From Marinicella litoralis (lineage in GTDB: Bacteria; Pseudomonadota; Gammaproteobacteria; Xanthomonadales; Marinicellaceae), in NCBI RefSeq assembly GCF_002591915.1, contig NZ_NIHB01000001.1:783805-847804 (forward strand): a stretch of 64,000 bases of DNA. Reading direction: 5' to 3'. Under the pieces are notes generated by a model. The model did not search any database and was not told the origin of the DNA. It saw only the letters and a list, made by a program, of their open reading frames with translations. Each line of letters begins with the position of its first letter. Position 1 is the first letter of the stretch. Positions 45,627 through 54,460 of the stretch are shown here, piece after piece. A program made the position numbers and the translations under genes.

Positions 45627-46577
45627 TTATGTGGTATTGCGAAAACGCCTGACGTAAATGGCAACTGCCACTGCTATTACTGCAAAAATCAAACCATAAT
45701 ATAAACTGGTGTTTGATAATCCGTTAATCATTGAATAAATGACCTCTAAGCCTGATTGATCTCTAGGGTCAAAATCAATTTCATCTGCTGAAAAACTAAT
45801 ACCAGATGTAAAAGGAGATGCAGCTTTAGAAAATAAAAATAGTATGGTCTTAAATAATCCAGCTTGAATAACATCAAAGTTTGTAAATGCAACATACCAG
45901 TACCATGCAAACGCAACAGTTAAAGGTGCAAATATTGCTAACAAAAACGGTCTTCTTTTAGAAAATGATGATGAAAATAACAACCATCCATAAATAGGTA
46001 AAGCCCATAAAGATTGAATAAAGCAACCTATTATGAAAGCACCCCAATTGCTAATAAAATTAATATTGGCCCATATAAAAGAGAACGGGTTAATACCATT
46101 AAGTAAAAGTATACCGCTTAATAACATAAATATTAGTATGTGACTTAGAATCAGTCCAACAGTAAAAATTAATGGGGCAACAATTGTCGCTGTAATTAAC
46201 TTTGATAATACAGTTTGGGTGTCTGATACAGGCAGTGATTTCCAAAATAAAATACTACCGTCCTTTCTGTCATCGTATAAACTTCCTAACAAAAAGAAAA
46301 ATACAATAATAAAAAGAATGAAGTGATAAATGTATGCTGTAAATAGCATAAATGCATCGAGTCCCAATTTAATATTTTTTGGATCTATGGCGCTCAATGA
46401 TTTAGAACCTAGTTCAGATAATTGCCCACTGTTCATTACAAGATCAACTCGATCTGTAAAAAAGTAAATCAAAAGTAATGTAATACCCATTACAATACCA
46501 ATAATCAAGGGTGTTTTAAGAAACGCACCTCGGTGCTCCCAATACTCACGTTGTAGCAAAGCTTTGAAAGTACTCAT
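45627..46577 (-). CDS. ABC-2 type transporter permease
   Basis: 316 residues with six predicted membrane segments. FKALLQREYWEHRGAFLKTPLII, the acidic DDRKDGSILFWKSLPVSD loop after the second helix and the LSKLITATIVAPLIF region are typical of ABC-2 permeases paired with YtrB-like ATPases. Substrate unknown. The gene overlaps its ATPase gene by four bases at the start. Its codon usage and AT-richness look slightly higher than its neighbours, by eye only. Confidence 0.8.
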   Translation of the reverse strand: MSTFKALLQREYWEHRGAFLKTPLIIGIVMGITLLLIYFFTDRVDLVMNSGQLSELGSKSLSAIDPKNIKLGLDAFMLFTAYIYHFILFIIVFFFLLGSLYDDRKDGSILFWKSLPVSDTQTVLSKLITATIVAPLIFTVGLILSHILIFMLLSGILLLNGINPFSFIWANINFISNWGAFIIGCFIQSLWALPIYGWLLFSSSFSKRRPFLLAIFAPLTVAFAWYWYVAFTNFDVIQAGLFKTILFLFSKAASPFTSGISFSADEIDFDPRDQSGLEVIYSMINGLSNTSLYYGLIFAVIAVAVAIYVRRFRNTT

Positions 46578-47431
46578 GCTTGGTCCTCCTGCATCAAAGC
46601 AACAAATAAATCAGATACAGACGGTCGCTGTACTTCTCCAAGGGTTTCAATCACATCTCTGGAAGTGGAATTAAACAGCATGATGTGTTTGCCGAAAACT
46701 TTTCGCATCGTTAAGGGTTTGTGAGACAAAGCTTCTTCGTAATTATCTTGACCCACCATGACTTCAAAATATGAATTGGTTAATTCATCCATGTTGGCGT
46801 TCAACACGATTTCACCTTCTCGTATAAACACCACATCCGTTAATATGTGCTCAATTTCTTCCACTTGATGGGTGGTGATGATGATGGTCCTTTCATTGTC
46901 AAAATAGTCATTCAGTAAGTTGTCATAAAATTGTTTCCTGAATAAAATATCTAAGCCCAATGTGGGCTCATCTAATACCAGTAATTTGGCATTGATAGAC
47001 ATCACAATGGCAAGGTGTAACTGTGCTGTCATGCCTTTAGACAGTTCCTTGACTTTATGATCCATTTTGATTTTGGTTTTGCTCAAGAACTGTTTGGCTT
47101 GATCCAGTGAAAAATTAGGGTGTGTCTGTTCTGTAAATGTCAGTAGTTGAGACACTTTGATCCATTTTGGCAAAACCGCCACATCAGCAATGAAACAGAT
47201 TTCTTTCATCAAGTCAGAACGCTTCTTATAAGGGTCAATGCCCAAAACTTTAAGCTCACCTTCGCAAGAATCAAGGCCCAGGACGGATTTCAGTAATGTG
47301 GTTTTTCCTGCGCCGTTGGGACCAATTAAGCCCACAATCTTACCTTTACTGATGTTGATGTTTACATTTTTCAATGCTTGGAAACTGCCAAATTTTTTAT
47401 TGACGTTTTGCGCCGATAAGATATGACTCAT
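46574..47431 (-). CDS. ABC transporter ATP-binding protein (YtrB-like)
   Basis: 285 residues. Walker A is GLIGPNGAGKTTLLK (about 36-50), the signature is ELSKGMTAQLHLA, Walker B LLVLDEPTLGLD, and the H-loop ITTHQVEEIEH. A C-terminal domain of about 70 residues follows. It pairs with the permease downstream and is overlapped by the GntR gene, giving the regulator-ATPase-permease order of YtrA-type operons that respond to cell-envelope stress in Firmicutes. The function here is inferred by analogy only. Confidence 0.88.
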   Translation of the reverse strand: MSHILSAQNVNKKFGSFQALKNVNINISKGKIVGLIGPNGAGKTTLLKSVLGLDSCEGELKVLGIDPYKKRSDLMKEICFIADVAVLPKWIKVSQLLTFTEQTHPNFSLDQAKQFLSKTKIKMDHKVKELSKGMTAQLHLAIVMSINAKLLVLDEPTLGLDILFRKQFYDNLLNDYFDNERTIIITTHQVEEIEHILTDVVFIREGEIVLNANMDELTNSYFEVMVGQDNYEEALSHKPLTMRKVFGKHIMLFNSTSRDVIETLGEVQRPSVSDLFVALMQEDQA

Positions 47432-47799
47432 TGATTTCTCCCAATCTCTTTTAACGAGTTTATTAGTTGTGAAGTATCTAGGTTGAGGTGTTGGATTTTT
47501 AATAAAATTTTAGGCCAATCCTCATTGATGAATTGCTGATTTTCATTCACTTGTAGTTTTTCCACAGCGCCTTTTTGCACAAACATACCCAAACCACGTC
47601 TCTTTTCAACCAAATGCTCATCCACCAATATTTGGTATGATTTTGAGACTGTGATTGGATTGACCTTGTACTCAATAGCCACTTGCCTGACTGAGGGCAG
47701 TGCTTCTCCTTCAACAATATCACCTGACAACACCATTTCTTTGATTTTGTCTTTCAACTGCAAGTAAATAGGTTCTTTGTCATTCCACTGAAAGCTCAT
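47428..47799 (-). CDS. GntR family transcriptional regulator, YtrA subfamily
   Basis: 123 residues, the short YtrA size. The winged-helix domain covers about 10-78 with IYLQLKDKIKEMVLSG, LPSVRQVAIEYKVNPITVSKSYQ (recognition helix) and LVEKRRGLGMFV. The C-terminal part is a short helical dimerisation tail, too small for a ligand domain. It overlaps the ATPase gene by four bases. It probably represses its own operon through the inverted repeat at 48037-48060. Confidence 0.88.
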   Translation of the reverse strand: MSFQWNDKEPIYLQLKDKIKEMVLSGDIVEGEALPSVRQVAIEYKVNPITVSKSYQILVDEHLVEKRRGLGMFVQKGAVEKLQVNENQQFINEDWPKILLKIQHLNLDTSQLINSLKEIGRNQ

Positions 47800-47800
47800 A

Positions 47801-48010
47801 TTATTTGCTCACCATTGGTATCAGCAAGTTCAAGGTTTCATTGATATTAAATCTAAGTTGTTTTTTATCAATGGATAAATTAATTTCCAATCCTTTGCTT
47901 GGCTTGGGTGTTTCATTGACAGGGGTGATTGCATAACACAAAGCCACTGATGTGATCAATGACAAAAATAATATGCCAGCTGCTATTAAATTTTTAATGA
48001 ATTGATGCAT
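47801..48010 (-). CDS. Small membrane or exported protein heading the GntR/ABC operon
   Basis: 69 residues with one hydrophobic segment (LIAAGILFLSLITSVALCYA) after a short basic start, then a soluble tail (NLSIDKKQLRFNINETLNLLIP). It ends one base before the GntR gene. I do not recognise the family. As the first gene behind the operator it should be co-regulated with the transporter and may be a membrane partner. Confidence 0.6.
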   Translation of the reverse strand: MHQFIKNLIAAGILFLSLITSVALCYAITPVNETPKPSKGLEINLSIDKKQLRFNINETLNLLIPMVSK

Positions 48011-48036
48011 GTCAATACTCCAAGTGGTTACTTAAG

Positions 48037-48060
48037 TGTTATACTTTACTACAACACTAC
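48037..48060. promoter_or_regulatory. Probable operator of the YtrA-type regulator
   Basis: The inverted repeat AGTGTT-N12-AACACT lies 27 bp before the first gene of the minus-strand operon. I recall the B. subtilis YtrA site as AGTGTA-N13-TACACT; this arrangement differs by one spacer base and the inner base of each arm. It overlaps the region where a promoter is expected (TTGACT lies on the minus strand just upstream, around 48072-48077). Confidence 0.55.
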
Positions 48061-48118
48061 TGATATAGTCAAGTATGCCAAAGGTCATGAGGCAGTGTAA
48101 GCCTGACTATTGGTTTAA

Positions 48119-48571
48119 TCATCGATAACTGTTTTGCTCTCCTGGAATACGATATATGGTGGCTTTTGATATGATGTGTTCTTTCATGAATGTGCTTGAA
48201 AACAAAAAACAATCCAGTACATACGGTAACGCTTTGTACTGTTTTAGGCTGGCGTTTAATTGTGTAGACTTGAAAGTAGATTGAACCGTTTCAGTGGCAA
48301 AGGTCGTCAGATCTGGTATTTTCAAAGCTTGCAATGTGATGGGTGCAAAATCCTTAACTGCCAGCTGACAACTCAGTTGATTGTCCAGCCTTGGAGATTG
48401 ATTGCGATGTGAAATTCGGAGTTTAATGGTTTGTTGGTTCAGATCAAGCGCCACTATCTCAATTAAGCTGGGCAAGTTTTGTAAATCTTTTCTGGTATTG
48501 GGAGTGCCACAGGCGGTTAACAGCAGCAATAAAAATGTGCTGATGAAGGCTTTATATATCAATTGATTCAT
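48119..48571 (-). CDS. Hypothetical lipoprotein
   Basis: 150 residues. The signal FISTFLLLLLTACGTP ends in the lipobox LTAC. The mature part has two cysteines (LSCQLAV, LDCFLFS) and mixed alpha/beta character, with no motif I recognise. It begins two bases after the stop of the oligopeptide permease gene, so it is the last gene of that operon; many such small lipoproteins are LEA-like, and SLIEIVALDLNQQTIKLRI is compatible with that fold, but this is weak. Confidence 0.65.
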   Translation of the reverse strand: MNQLIYKAFISTFLLLLLTACGTPNTRKDLQNLPSLIEIVALDLNQQTIKLRISHRNQSPRLDNQLSCQLAVKDFAPITLQALKIPDLTTFATETVQSTFKSTQLNASLKQYKALPYVLDCFLFSSTFMKEHIISKATIYRIPGEQNSYR

Positions 48572-48573
48572 AA

Positions 48574-49452
48574 TTATTTTTGTAGTTTAGGATCCAAAGC
48601 ATCTTGTAGTGCGTCAGAAAAAAGGTTGAAACCTATGACCAGTATGAACAACAGGCCAGAAGCCACGAAGAAATTCAGAAAATACCCTGCTTGGATGTCA
48701 TTGGTAGATTCTGCGATCATTAATCCCCAACTGATGCCATCTTTAACGCCTAAACCAAGAAAGCTAAGAATAACTTCTGATTTTATCGCCGCGACGAAAA
48801 TTAGCGTTGATTGAATGATCAGTAAATGACTTACATTGGGGATGATGTGTTTCAGTAAAATTTTAATCTGACTTTGACCCATTGCCACAGCAGACTCAAT
48901 AAATTCAAGCTGATTGAGTTTGATGACTTCGCCACGTATCACCCGGGCAGTTTCGGTCCAGAAAACCAAAATCATTGCCATATGCATAGAAAAAATAAAA
49001 CCTTTCATGGCATAAGCTATGGCCGCTACAAATAAATAAAAGGGTATGGAGTCAATAACACCCATTAACCAAAGAAGGCTAGAATCAAGCCATGTGTTGT
49101 TTTTAAAACCAGCAACGGCCCCTACCAATGTGCCAAGTAAGCTGGCACAAACAGCCACCAACAAACCGACTTCAAAAGCCACTTTGGTGGCATATATGCC
49201 ACGTGATGCGATGTCCTGTCCAATCGCATTGGTACCAAACCAATGTCTTAATGATGGGCTCTGGTTGAAAAAGTCACTGGTTTCGCTCCAATTTTGTCCC
49301 CACAGCCCCAGCCAAACTCCAATCGTTATGAAAAGAAACAACAAAACTATGGTTGCACCCAAAATACCCAATTTATCGCTTATTAATTGCTGCCCGGCAC
49401 GAAACCACAGATCATGTGAAGGTTGCGCTTTGTATGTAGCCTGATGGTTCAT
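48574..49452 (-). CDS. Peptide ABC transporter permease (OppC/DppC-like)
   Basis: 292 residues with six membrane helices. HWFGTNAIGQDIASRGIYATKVAFEVGLL and the EAA-loop region ESAVAMGQSQIKILLKHIIPNV are typical of OppC/DppC, as is FLGLGVKDGISWGLMIAES. It carries one subunit of an inner-membrane importer. It overlaps the oppB-like gene by four bases. No ATPase subunits are encoded in this operon. Confidence 0.9.
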   Translation of the reverse strand: MNHQATYKAQPSHDLWFRAGQQLISDKLGILGATIVLLFLFITIGVWLGLWGQNWSETSDFFNQSPSLRHWFGTNAIGQDIASRGIYATKVAFEVGLLVAVCASLLGTLVGAVAGFKNNTWLDSSLLWLMGVIDSIPFYLFVAAIAYAMKGFIFSMHMAMILVFWTETARVIRGEVIKLNQLEFIESAVAMGQSQIKILLKHIIPNVSHLLIIQSTLIFVAAIKSEVILSFLGLGVKDGISWGLMIAESTNDIQAGYFLNFFVASGLLFILVIGFNLFSDALQDALDPKLQK

Positions 49453-50426
49453 GTCGAAACTTTGCCCATTCTGGGGTCAAAAACCCTATACAACAACTCG
49501 GCCATTATTAGAACCAGTACAAATAAAACAGAAGTTAAGCCAACCACGGCCTTAAGAACGGGTTGGTCACCGGCAATGATGGCGTCATAAGTAACTAAGC
49601 CAATGCCAGGAATGCCAAAATAACTTTCGATCAACAGAGAACCACTGATGACAACCAATGGAATGGAAAACATGACGCGAGTGATGATTGGAATCATGGC
49701 ATTTTTAAGTATGTATTTATACATGACTTGGCTGGGTTTATGACCATATGCTTTGGCTGTAGTTATATAACCTTTATTCAATTCTTCAACCAAGACTGCT
49801 CGGTAAAATCGTGTGTTATAACCAACCGCAACAAAAACTGTCGCCAAGGTAGGGACAGTCACATACGACAGATACCTTACGCCATCAAAATCACCATCGG
49901 CTGTAAAGATTTCCCAGCCTCTGACAGGAAACCAGTCAAGGCCATAACTTGAGGAAAGAGAAATTTGAAAAACAATGATCACCACCAAGAATGAAATACT
50001 CATGCCAACGACTGAGAATGTCATGATGGTTTTATCTCGCCATTGTCCGCGGAACTGAACGGCTTTGATTGCCAGAGCAATTGCCAGTATGTTACCCAAT
50101 ATAAAACCGGGAATCATCAGCAGCAAGGAAACAGGAATGGCCAGTTTTAACATGTCAGCAACAGGCTGGTCTTTCATCATTGACATGCCAAAATCCAAAG
50201 TAACTAATTCTTGGAGGTAATTAAAATAACGAGTCCAAAAGGATTGGTCGTATCCCAATAAATGACGAATTTGACTGATGTCCTCAGCCGAGGGGTTTTT
50301 GCCAAGCAATTCGAAGGTTAAATCAGGTCCAAAATAAACCATTAATACAAAAGAAATAAAAGTCACGCCGAGAATCAGCGGAATCCCGCCCAGTAACATT
50401 TGGAAAGCGAATTGCCAGTTGTTCAT
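49449..50426 (-). CDS. Peptide ABC transporter permease (OppB/DppB-like)
   Basis: 325 residues with six membrane helices. VTFISFVLMVYFGPDL near the N-terminus, LGYDQSFWTRYFNYLQELVTLDFG, the EAA loop YITTAKAYGHKPSQVMYKYILKNAMIPII, and LIESYFGIPGIGLVTYDAI are OppB/DppB marks. It sits between the binding-protein gene (overlap four bases) and the oppC-like gene (overlap four bases). Confidence 0.92.
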   Translation of the reverse strand: MNNWQFAFQMLLGGIPLILGVTFISFVLMVYFGPDLTFELLGKNPSAEDISQIRHLLGYDQSFWTRYFNYLQELVTLDFGMSMMKDQPVADMLKLAIPVSLLLMIPGFILGNILAIALAIKAVQFRGQWRDKTIMTFSVVGMSISFLVVIIVFQISLSSSYGLDWFPVRGWEIFTADGDFDGVRYLSYVTVPTLATVFVAVGYNTRFYRAVLVEELNKGYITTAKAYGHKPSQVMYKYILKNAMIPIITRVMFSIPLVVISGSLLIESYFGIPGIGLVTYDAIIAGDQPVLKAVVGLTSVLFVLVLIMAELLYRVFDPRMGKVST

Positions 50427-52222
50427 TGCTTGATGTCAACATACCTTAGGTGAAAACCACCGACAATTTCACGGTCTGGAAATGTAATGACGTTTTTATG
50501 CCAAAGGTTAATTTTATTTCGGGCCAGACCTGAAATAACCACACAATCATCAATGACCATTTGGTTCATTTGTCGGTACAAAGCCGTCCTTTGAGGCGAG
50601 GGTAGCATGGTACTGCTTTGTTCGAACAGTTGATCGAATGCAGGATTTGAATAATTGAAATTATTTGAACCTGGAGTTTGGTTGGGACCATAGAATAATT
50701 GCAGGGTGTTTTCAGCATCTGGATAATCTAGTGTCCACCCTAAAAAGAAAAATGGACTTTGTCGGTTCTTAATGGCTTTGTTGAATTGACCAAAGCTTGG
50801 ATAAGGCTTGTATTTGATTAAATTAGAAGGGTAGCCAATTTTATTGAGAAAGCCCCTCATTTGTTCATAGAATTGTTTTTGTAAAACACTGCCGGTTACA
50901 TGGTATTCAAACTCAGGTAATGTGTCATTGTTCCAGCCATGTTCTGCCAATAAGGTTTTGGCGCCTTCTATGTCCAACTCTATTGATTCGGTGCTTAAAT
51001 TGGGATCAAATTCAGGTACCGATGGGGGGATGATTCCAGGGAAAACCTGACCTAAACCAAAATAAAAGGCACGGTTTTTTTGTGACCAGTTGTGTGCTTT
51101 CCTGATGGCACAACGCAAGGCATGACTGTTTTTATCATGTTCTTCATCGCCTCTCATCCCAAAAGTGGGATCATCCATGTTAAAGCCGTGGTAAACAAAA
51201 CCCGCTTCGGTGCCATATGTGTAGTGATAATTTTTACTGATCTGAGGATGAACCAAAATGGGGTCATGTTGTAATATGACGGCATTCTGTTTGTCTTTAG
51301 GTACGGTTGTGTATTGAATTTCATTGCCTTTGGTGAATGAATGCCACCGCGATGATGATTCATTGATAAAGTGGACTTCAAGCTCATCAATAAATGGTGC
51401 ATTTTTCCCCTGTAATGATTCTAGGCCATAGGATTTGTGCTTCGCTGGGTCATACCCTTCAAAATAGATATCAAGCGGTTCAGCTCTGAAATCTTGGTTC
51501 TTTATCAGGTAAGCGGTTTCTGAATTGAACGAAGTTAAAATAAATGGTCCTGAACCAATTGGTTTAGAACCAAATTCTTGGCCCAATGATTCAACCACTT
51601 CTCTGGGTGTTATGGCAGAAAATCCCATCGCCAAGGTGTAAATAAGTTGAGGGTAAGGTTGAGTCAGTTTGATCTGAATGGTGTAATCATCAAGTGCTTT
51701 TAGTCCTTCTATGACTTGGTCATAATTGGCGCCGTCTGCTTTCCACTGATCAATGCCCAGAATTTTTCCTTGCCATAACCAAGCACCTGTACCTCCGTTG
51801 GCAGGATCAAATGAACGTTTTATAGAATAAACAAAATCTTTCGCTTTGACTTCTCGCCCTAGCCCACCTGCAAAAGAAGCATGCGGCGTGAAATAGACAT
51901 TCGGTTTGATTTCAATGGTATAGGTCAATCCATCGTCACTGATAGTAGGCATTTGTGTTGCCAAATTTGGTTTTAATTCATAAGGTCTTTTGAGGTATTT
52001 ATATGCATACAAGGTGTCAAATATATTAACAGCCATCAGGTTACTGTAAATTGTTGAGGCTTTGATAGGGTCTAAACTGGTGGGTTTTCCATCTTCAGAG
52101 TGGCGATAAATTTTCTTGTCAACTTGCGCCTCATGGTTCATGTTTCCATCATTATTATCCTGTTGTTGGCAAGCTGACAACAACCCAAGAAATAAAAACA
52201 GTAACAGTTGATTTAACTTCAT
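50423..52222 (-). CDS. Peptide ABC transporter substrate-binding lipoprotein (OppA/DppA-like)
   Basis: 599 residues from ATG 52222; the frame is open to 52252, but the later start gives MKLNQLLLFLFLGLLSAC with lipobox LSAC. The SBP_bac_5 fold shows DGKPTSLDPIKASTIYSN, LSDDG-like MPTISDDGLTYTIEIKPNVYF and YPDAENTLQLFYGPNQTPGSN. As a lipoprotein in a Gram-negative it is membrane-tethered, unlike free periplasmic OppA. It heads the operon. Substrate (oligopeptide, murein peptide or other) is unknown. Confidence 0.88.
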   Translation of the reverse strand: MKLNQLLLFLFLGLLSACQQQDNNDGNMNHEAQVDKKIYRHSEDGKPTSLDPIKASTIYSNLMAVNIFDTLYAYKYLKRPYELKPNLATQMPTISDDGLTYTIEIKPNVYFTPHASFAGGLGREVKAKDFVYSIKRSFDPANGGTGAWLWQGKILGIDQWKADGANYDQVIEGLKALDDYTIQIKLTQPYPQLIYTLAMGFSAITPREVVESLGQEFGSKPIGSGPFILTSFNSETAYLIKNQDFRAEPLDIYFEGYDPAKHKSYGLESLQGKNAPFIDELEVHFINESSSRWHSFTKGNEIQYTTVPKDKQNAVILQHDPILVHPQISKNYHYTYGTEAGFVYHGFNMDDPTFGMRGDEEHDKNSHALRCAIRKAHNWSQKNRAFYFGLGQVFPGIIPPSVPEFDPNLSTESIELDIEGAKTLLAEHGWNNDTLPEFEYHVTGSVLQKQFYEQMRGFLNKIGYPSNLIKYKPYPSFGQFNKAIKNRQSPFFFLGWTLDYPDAENTLQLFYGPNQTPGSNNFNYSNPAFDQLFEQSSTMLPSPQRTALYRQMNQMVIDDCVVISGLARNKINLWHKNVITFPDREIVGGFHLRYVDIKQ

Positions 52223-52291
52223 CAGATAAGGTGCTTTGAATAGACAGATCAAAGATTATAACCTTTCAATTTGATATGGTAAACTGATGAA

Positions 52292-52606
52292 ATGACAGAT
52301 CAACCTCAAAAATTCGAATCATTCAAAGCGTTTTATCCTTTTTATTTGGCTGAGCACCAAAATAAAATCAGCCGCAGATTGCATGTCACAGGATCAATAT
52401 TGGTGTTGCTGGTTTTGGCCTTTTCACTCATCAGTCAAAGCTGGGGATTGCTGATATTGTTGCCCATTATTGGTTATGGGTTTGCTTGGGTGGGGCATTT
52501 TTTCTTTGAAAAAAACAAACCAGCCACCTTTAAATATCCACTATACAGTTTTGTCGGTGATTGGGTGATGTTGTGGCAAGTCCTTACAGGCAAGCTTAAA
52601 CTTTGA
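52292..52606 (+). CDS. DUF962/Mpo1-like membrane protein
   Basis: 104 residues. FKAFYPFYLAEHQNKISRRLHVTGS contains the paired histidines of the DUF962 family, with a second histidine in WVGHFFFEKNKPATFKYPLYS; two hydrophobic segments lie between. The yeast member Mpo1 is an Fe-dependent dioxygenase in phytosphingosine alpha-oxidation, while bacterial roles are unknown. Its 3' end overlaps the convergent prmC by 11 bases. Confidence 0.85.
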   Translation: MTDQPQKFESFKAFYPFYLAEHQNKISRRLHVTGSILVLLVLAFSLISQSWGLLILLPIIGYGFAWVGHFFFEKNKPATFKYPLYSFVGDWVMLWQVLTGKLKL

Positions 52607-53426
52607 GGTAAGCCCAAGTGACTCGATTGTGTTGCAACAGGTCTTTTTGTGTTGAGGTATTAACCAAACCAGCATTTTCCAATATTTTTGTAACCGATTC
52701 AGCTTGTTGCCAACCATGTTCAAACATCAAAACACCGCCTGGTTTAAGGAATTGGCTGGCGGCCAGACTGATTTTTTTGAAGTCTGACAAGCCATGGTCT
52801 GATGCCACCAGCGCACTCAAGGGTTCATACGACAAGTTGACTAGGTGTTCGTCCTCCGAATCAATATAAGGTGGATTGCTGACAATGAGGTCAAAGCAAT
52901 CGGCATTGATGTCGTCGAACCAATTTGATTGAATGAATGTTACATTATTAATTTGGTTTGATTTTGCATTCAGTGCTGCCACCTTTAAAGCTGCTGCGGA
53001 TTGGTCGGATGCGGTGATTTCAGCATCGGGATAAAGCGTGGCCAAAGACAAAGCTATGGCGCCACTGCCTGTACCCAGGTCTAGAATTTTTGCGGGTGAC
53101 AAGTCAAGTTGTTCTATGACCTCAATCAATAATTCAGTTTCCGGGCGGGGGATCAAAGTGTGTTGATTGACATGTAGACGCAATGTCCAAAAATCTTTAT
53201 TTCCAGTAATATAAGCCAGTGGTTTGCCAGCTTTGAGTTCTTCAACCCACAGGTCTAACTGATGGATTTGCTTTGCTGTCAGTAGGTGTTCTTGATGGGC
53301 ATACAACCAAGCCGTGTTTATGGATAACAAGTGACACAACAACAAATTGATGTCGTTTTGATCAAATTGAGTGACTTGGTTTAAATGGTTTGATTGGTTT
53401 TTGATCCAATCATGGATACTGGTCAA
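52596..53426 (-). CDS. prmC: Release factor glutamine methyltransferase
   Basis: 276 residues. A helical N-terminal domain precedes the SAM domain: ILDLGTGSGAIALSLATLYP (motif I), LIVSNPPYIDSED (the NPPY motif that methylates the GGQ glutamine), and GGVLMFEHGWQQA. It methylates peptide-release factors RF1 and RF2. prfA is not adjacent, unlike in many gammaproteobacteria. It lies eight bases after the membrane-protein gene upstream, so it may be read from the ankyrin/ECF operon. Confidence 0.93.
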   Translation of the reverse strand: MTSIHDWIKNQSNHLNQVTQFDQNDINLLLCHLLSINTAWLYAHQEHLLTAKQIHQLDLWVEELKAGKPLAYITGNKDFWTLRLHVNQHTLIPRPETELLIEVIEQLDLSPAKILDLGTGSGAIALSLATLYPDAEITASDQSAAALKVAALNAKSNQINNVTFIQSNWFDDINADCFDLIVSNPPYIDSEDEHLVNLSYEPLSALVASDHGLSDFKKISLAASQFLKPGGVLMFEHGWQQAESVTKILENAGLVNTSTQKDLLQHNRVTWAYLKV

Positions 53427-53434
53427 TGGGTTGA

Positions 53435-53920
53435 TTATCCAAAATTGCCATCAAACAGTGAATCATTGGGTTTCTCACCGCCGTCAAAATCACTTTTATT
53501 CAATACATCGGCTTTGTTTTCAAAGTGATTATTACTGATCACATCATTGGTGATGTTGTTTTGAATGGGTTGCAAGTTTGTTTGATCTTGCTTGAATTCT
53601 GGCATGGCCACGACAAAAGCAACAGCAAGGGCGCCAGTTGCGACAGCTGTTTTTAACGGGCTGTCCATTCCCAGAAAACTGAACCATGGTTGCTGTGATT
53701 TCTGTACAGATTCGGCCACAATGTCTGACCACTGTTTCAAATCAATTGCCATTTTCATTCCTTGAGCAGCAGCATAATCATTGATTAATCCTTCTGCTTT
53801 AATCAACCGATTTGAAGATGCTGGTAAAGCATTCAGACACTCATCGACATCACCGCTTGCTTGGTTTAACTTGGTGCTGTTGGTAAATATTTCAGCCAAT
53901 TGTTTTTCAGTTAATTTCAT
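53435..53920 (-). CDS. Membrane-anchored candidate anti-sigma factor
   Basis: 161 residues from ATG 53920; a TTG two codons upstream is less likely. An N-terminal helical region (1 to about 90) with SSNRLIKAEGLINDYAAAQG precedes one membrane helix (TAVATGALAVAFVVAMPEF) and a polar Asn/Asp-rich periplasmic tail. This N-in topology with a sigma-proximal helical domain matches RseA-type anti-sigma factors. It overlaps the ECF sigma gene by 14 bases. I did not see a known anti-sigma signature such as a ZAS zinc motif. Confidence 0.6.
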   Translation of the reverse strand: MKLTEKQLAEIFTNSTKLNQASGDVDECLNALPASSNRLIKAEGLINDYAAAQGMKMAIDLKQWSDIVAESVQKSQQPWFSFLGMDSPLKTAVATGALAVAFVVAMPEFKQDQTNLQPIQNNITNDVISNNHFENKADVLNKSDFDGGEKPNDSLFDGNFG

Positions 53921-54455
53921 AATCAATGTTCATTAATTTTAATTTTTCTTTCAATGCTGCCATTGAGCGTTTTGACAAGTTCTCTGCTTTGTAATAAGGC
54001 CAACCTGTCAATTCCACCATTTCTTTTACAGAATACCCTTGTAGCCTCATTTTTATAGCAATCCTACGACTTTCAGGCAGTGATTCAATGGCTTGCAGTA
54101 CTTTCATTTGCGTTTCATTGTCAATCAATTGTTGGTCAGGTTCAGACTCCTGACTGATTAAATCTGCTCGATAATGTTGTTCTTCATTTTGTTGATCAGG
54201 GAGTGGAATGTCATTCAAATGCCTGTTCTGCTTCCTGGCCAAATCAACAATGACATTAGCCGTTGTTCTGTATATATAAGACGAAAGGTTTTCAATTTGT
54301 CGGTCACTTTCTAAAACTTTAAATAATCGAATCGAAACTTCTTGAAACACATCATCGGCTGTTATGCCTGAAATTTGAATCTTTTTACTGTATACAGCCT
54401 TTTCAATTAAGTGCTGATGCTGTAAAAATATTTGATCAAGTTTTCGTTTCTTCAT
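53907..54455 (-). CDS. ECF-type RNA polymerase sigma factor
   Basis: 182 residues from ATG 54455 (TTG 54467 would overlap the ankyrin gene). Region 2 has ITADDVFQEVSIRLFKVL and the -10-reading SSYIYRTTANVIVDLARKQ; region 4 has LPESRRIAIKMRLQGYSVKEMVELTGW with a helix-turn-helix. It lies five bases after an ankyrin-repeat gene and overlaps a candidate anti-sigma gene, giving a three-gene unit. The target promoters cannot be read from here. Confidence 0.85.
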   Translation of the reverse strand: MKKRKLDQIFLQHQHLIEKAVYSKKIQISGITADDVFQEVSIRLFKVLESDRQIENLSSYIYRTTANVIVDLARKQNRHLNDIPLPDQQNEEQHYRADLISQESEPDQQLIDNETQMKVLQAIESLPESRRIAIKMRLQGYSVKEMVELTGWPYYKAENLSKRSMAALKEKLKLMNIDYEIN

Positions 54456-54460
54456 CTCAT

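Noticed and set aside
45520-45640. SAM riboswitch in the metX leader
   Set aside because: I see two hairpins but no match to the SAM-I or SAM-II core sequences that I know; only a terminator-like structure is supported.
49046-49444. 132-codon plus-strand open frame opposite the oppC-like gene
   Set aside because: It is antisense to a well-supported permease with EAA loop and has no recognisable protein features.
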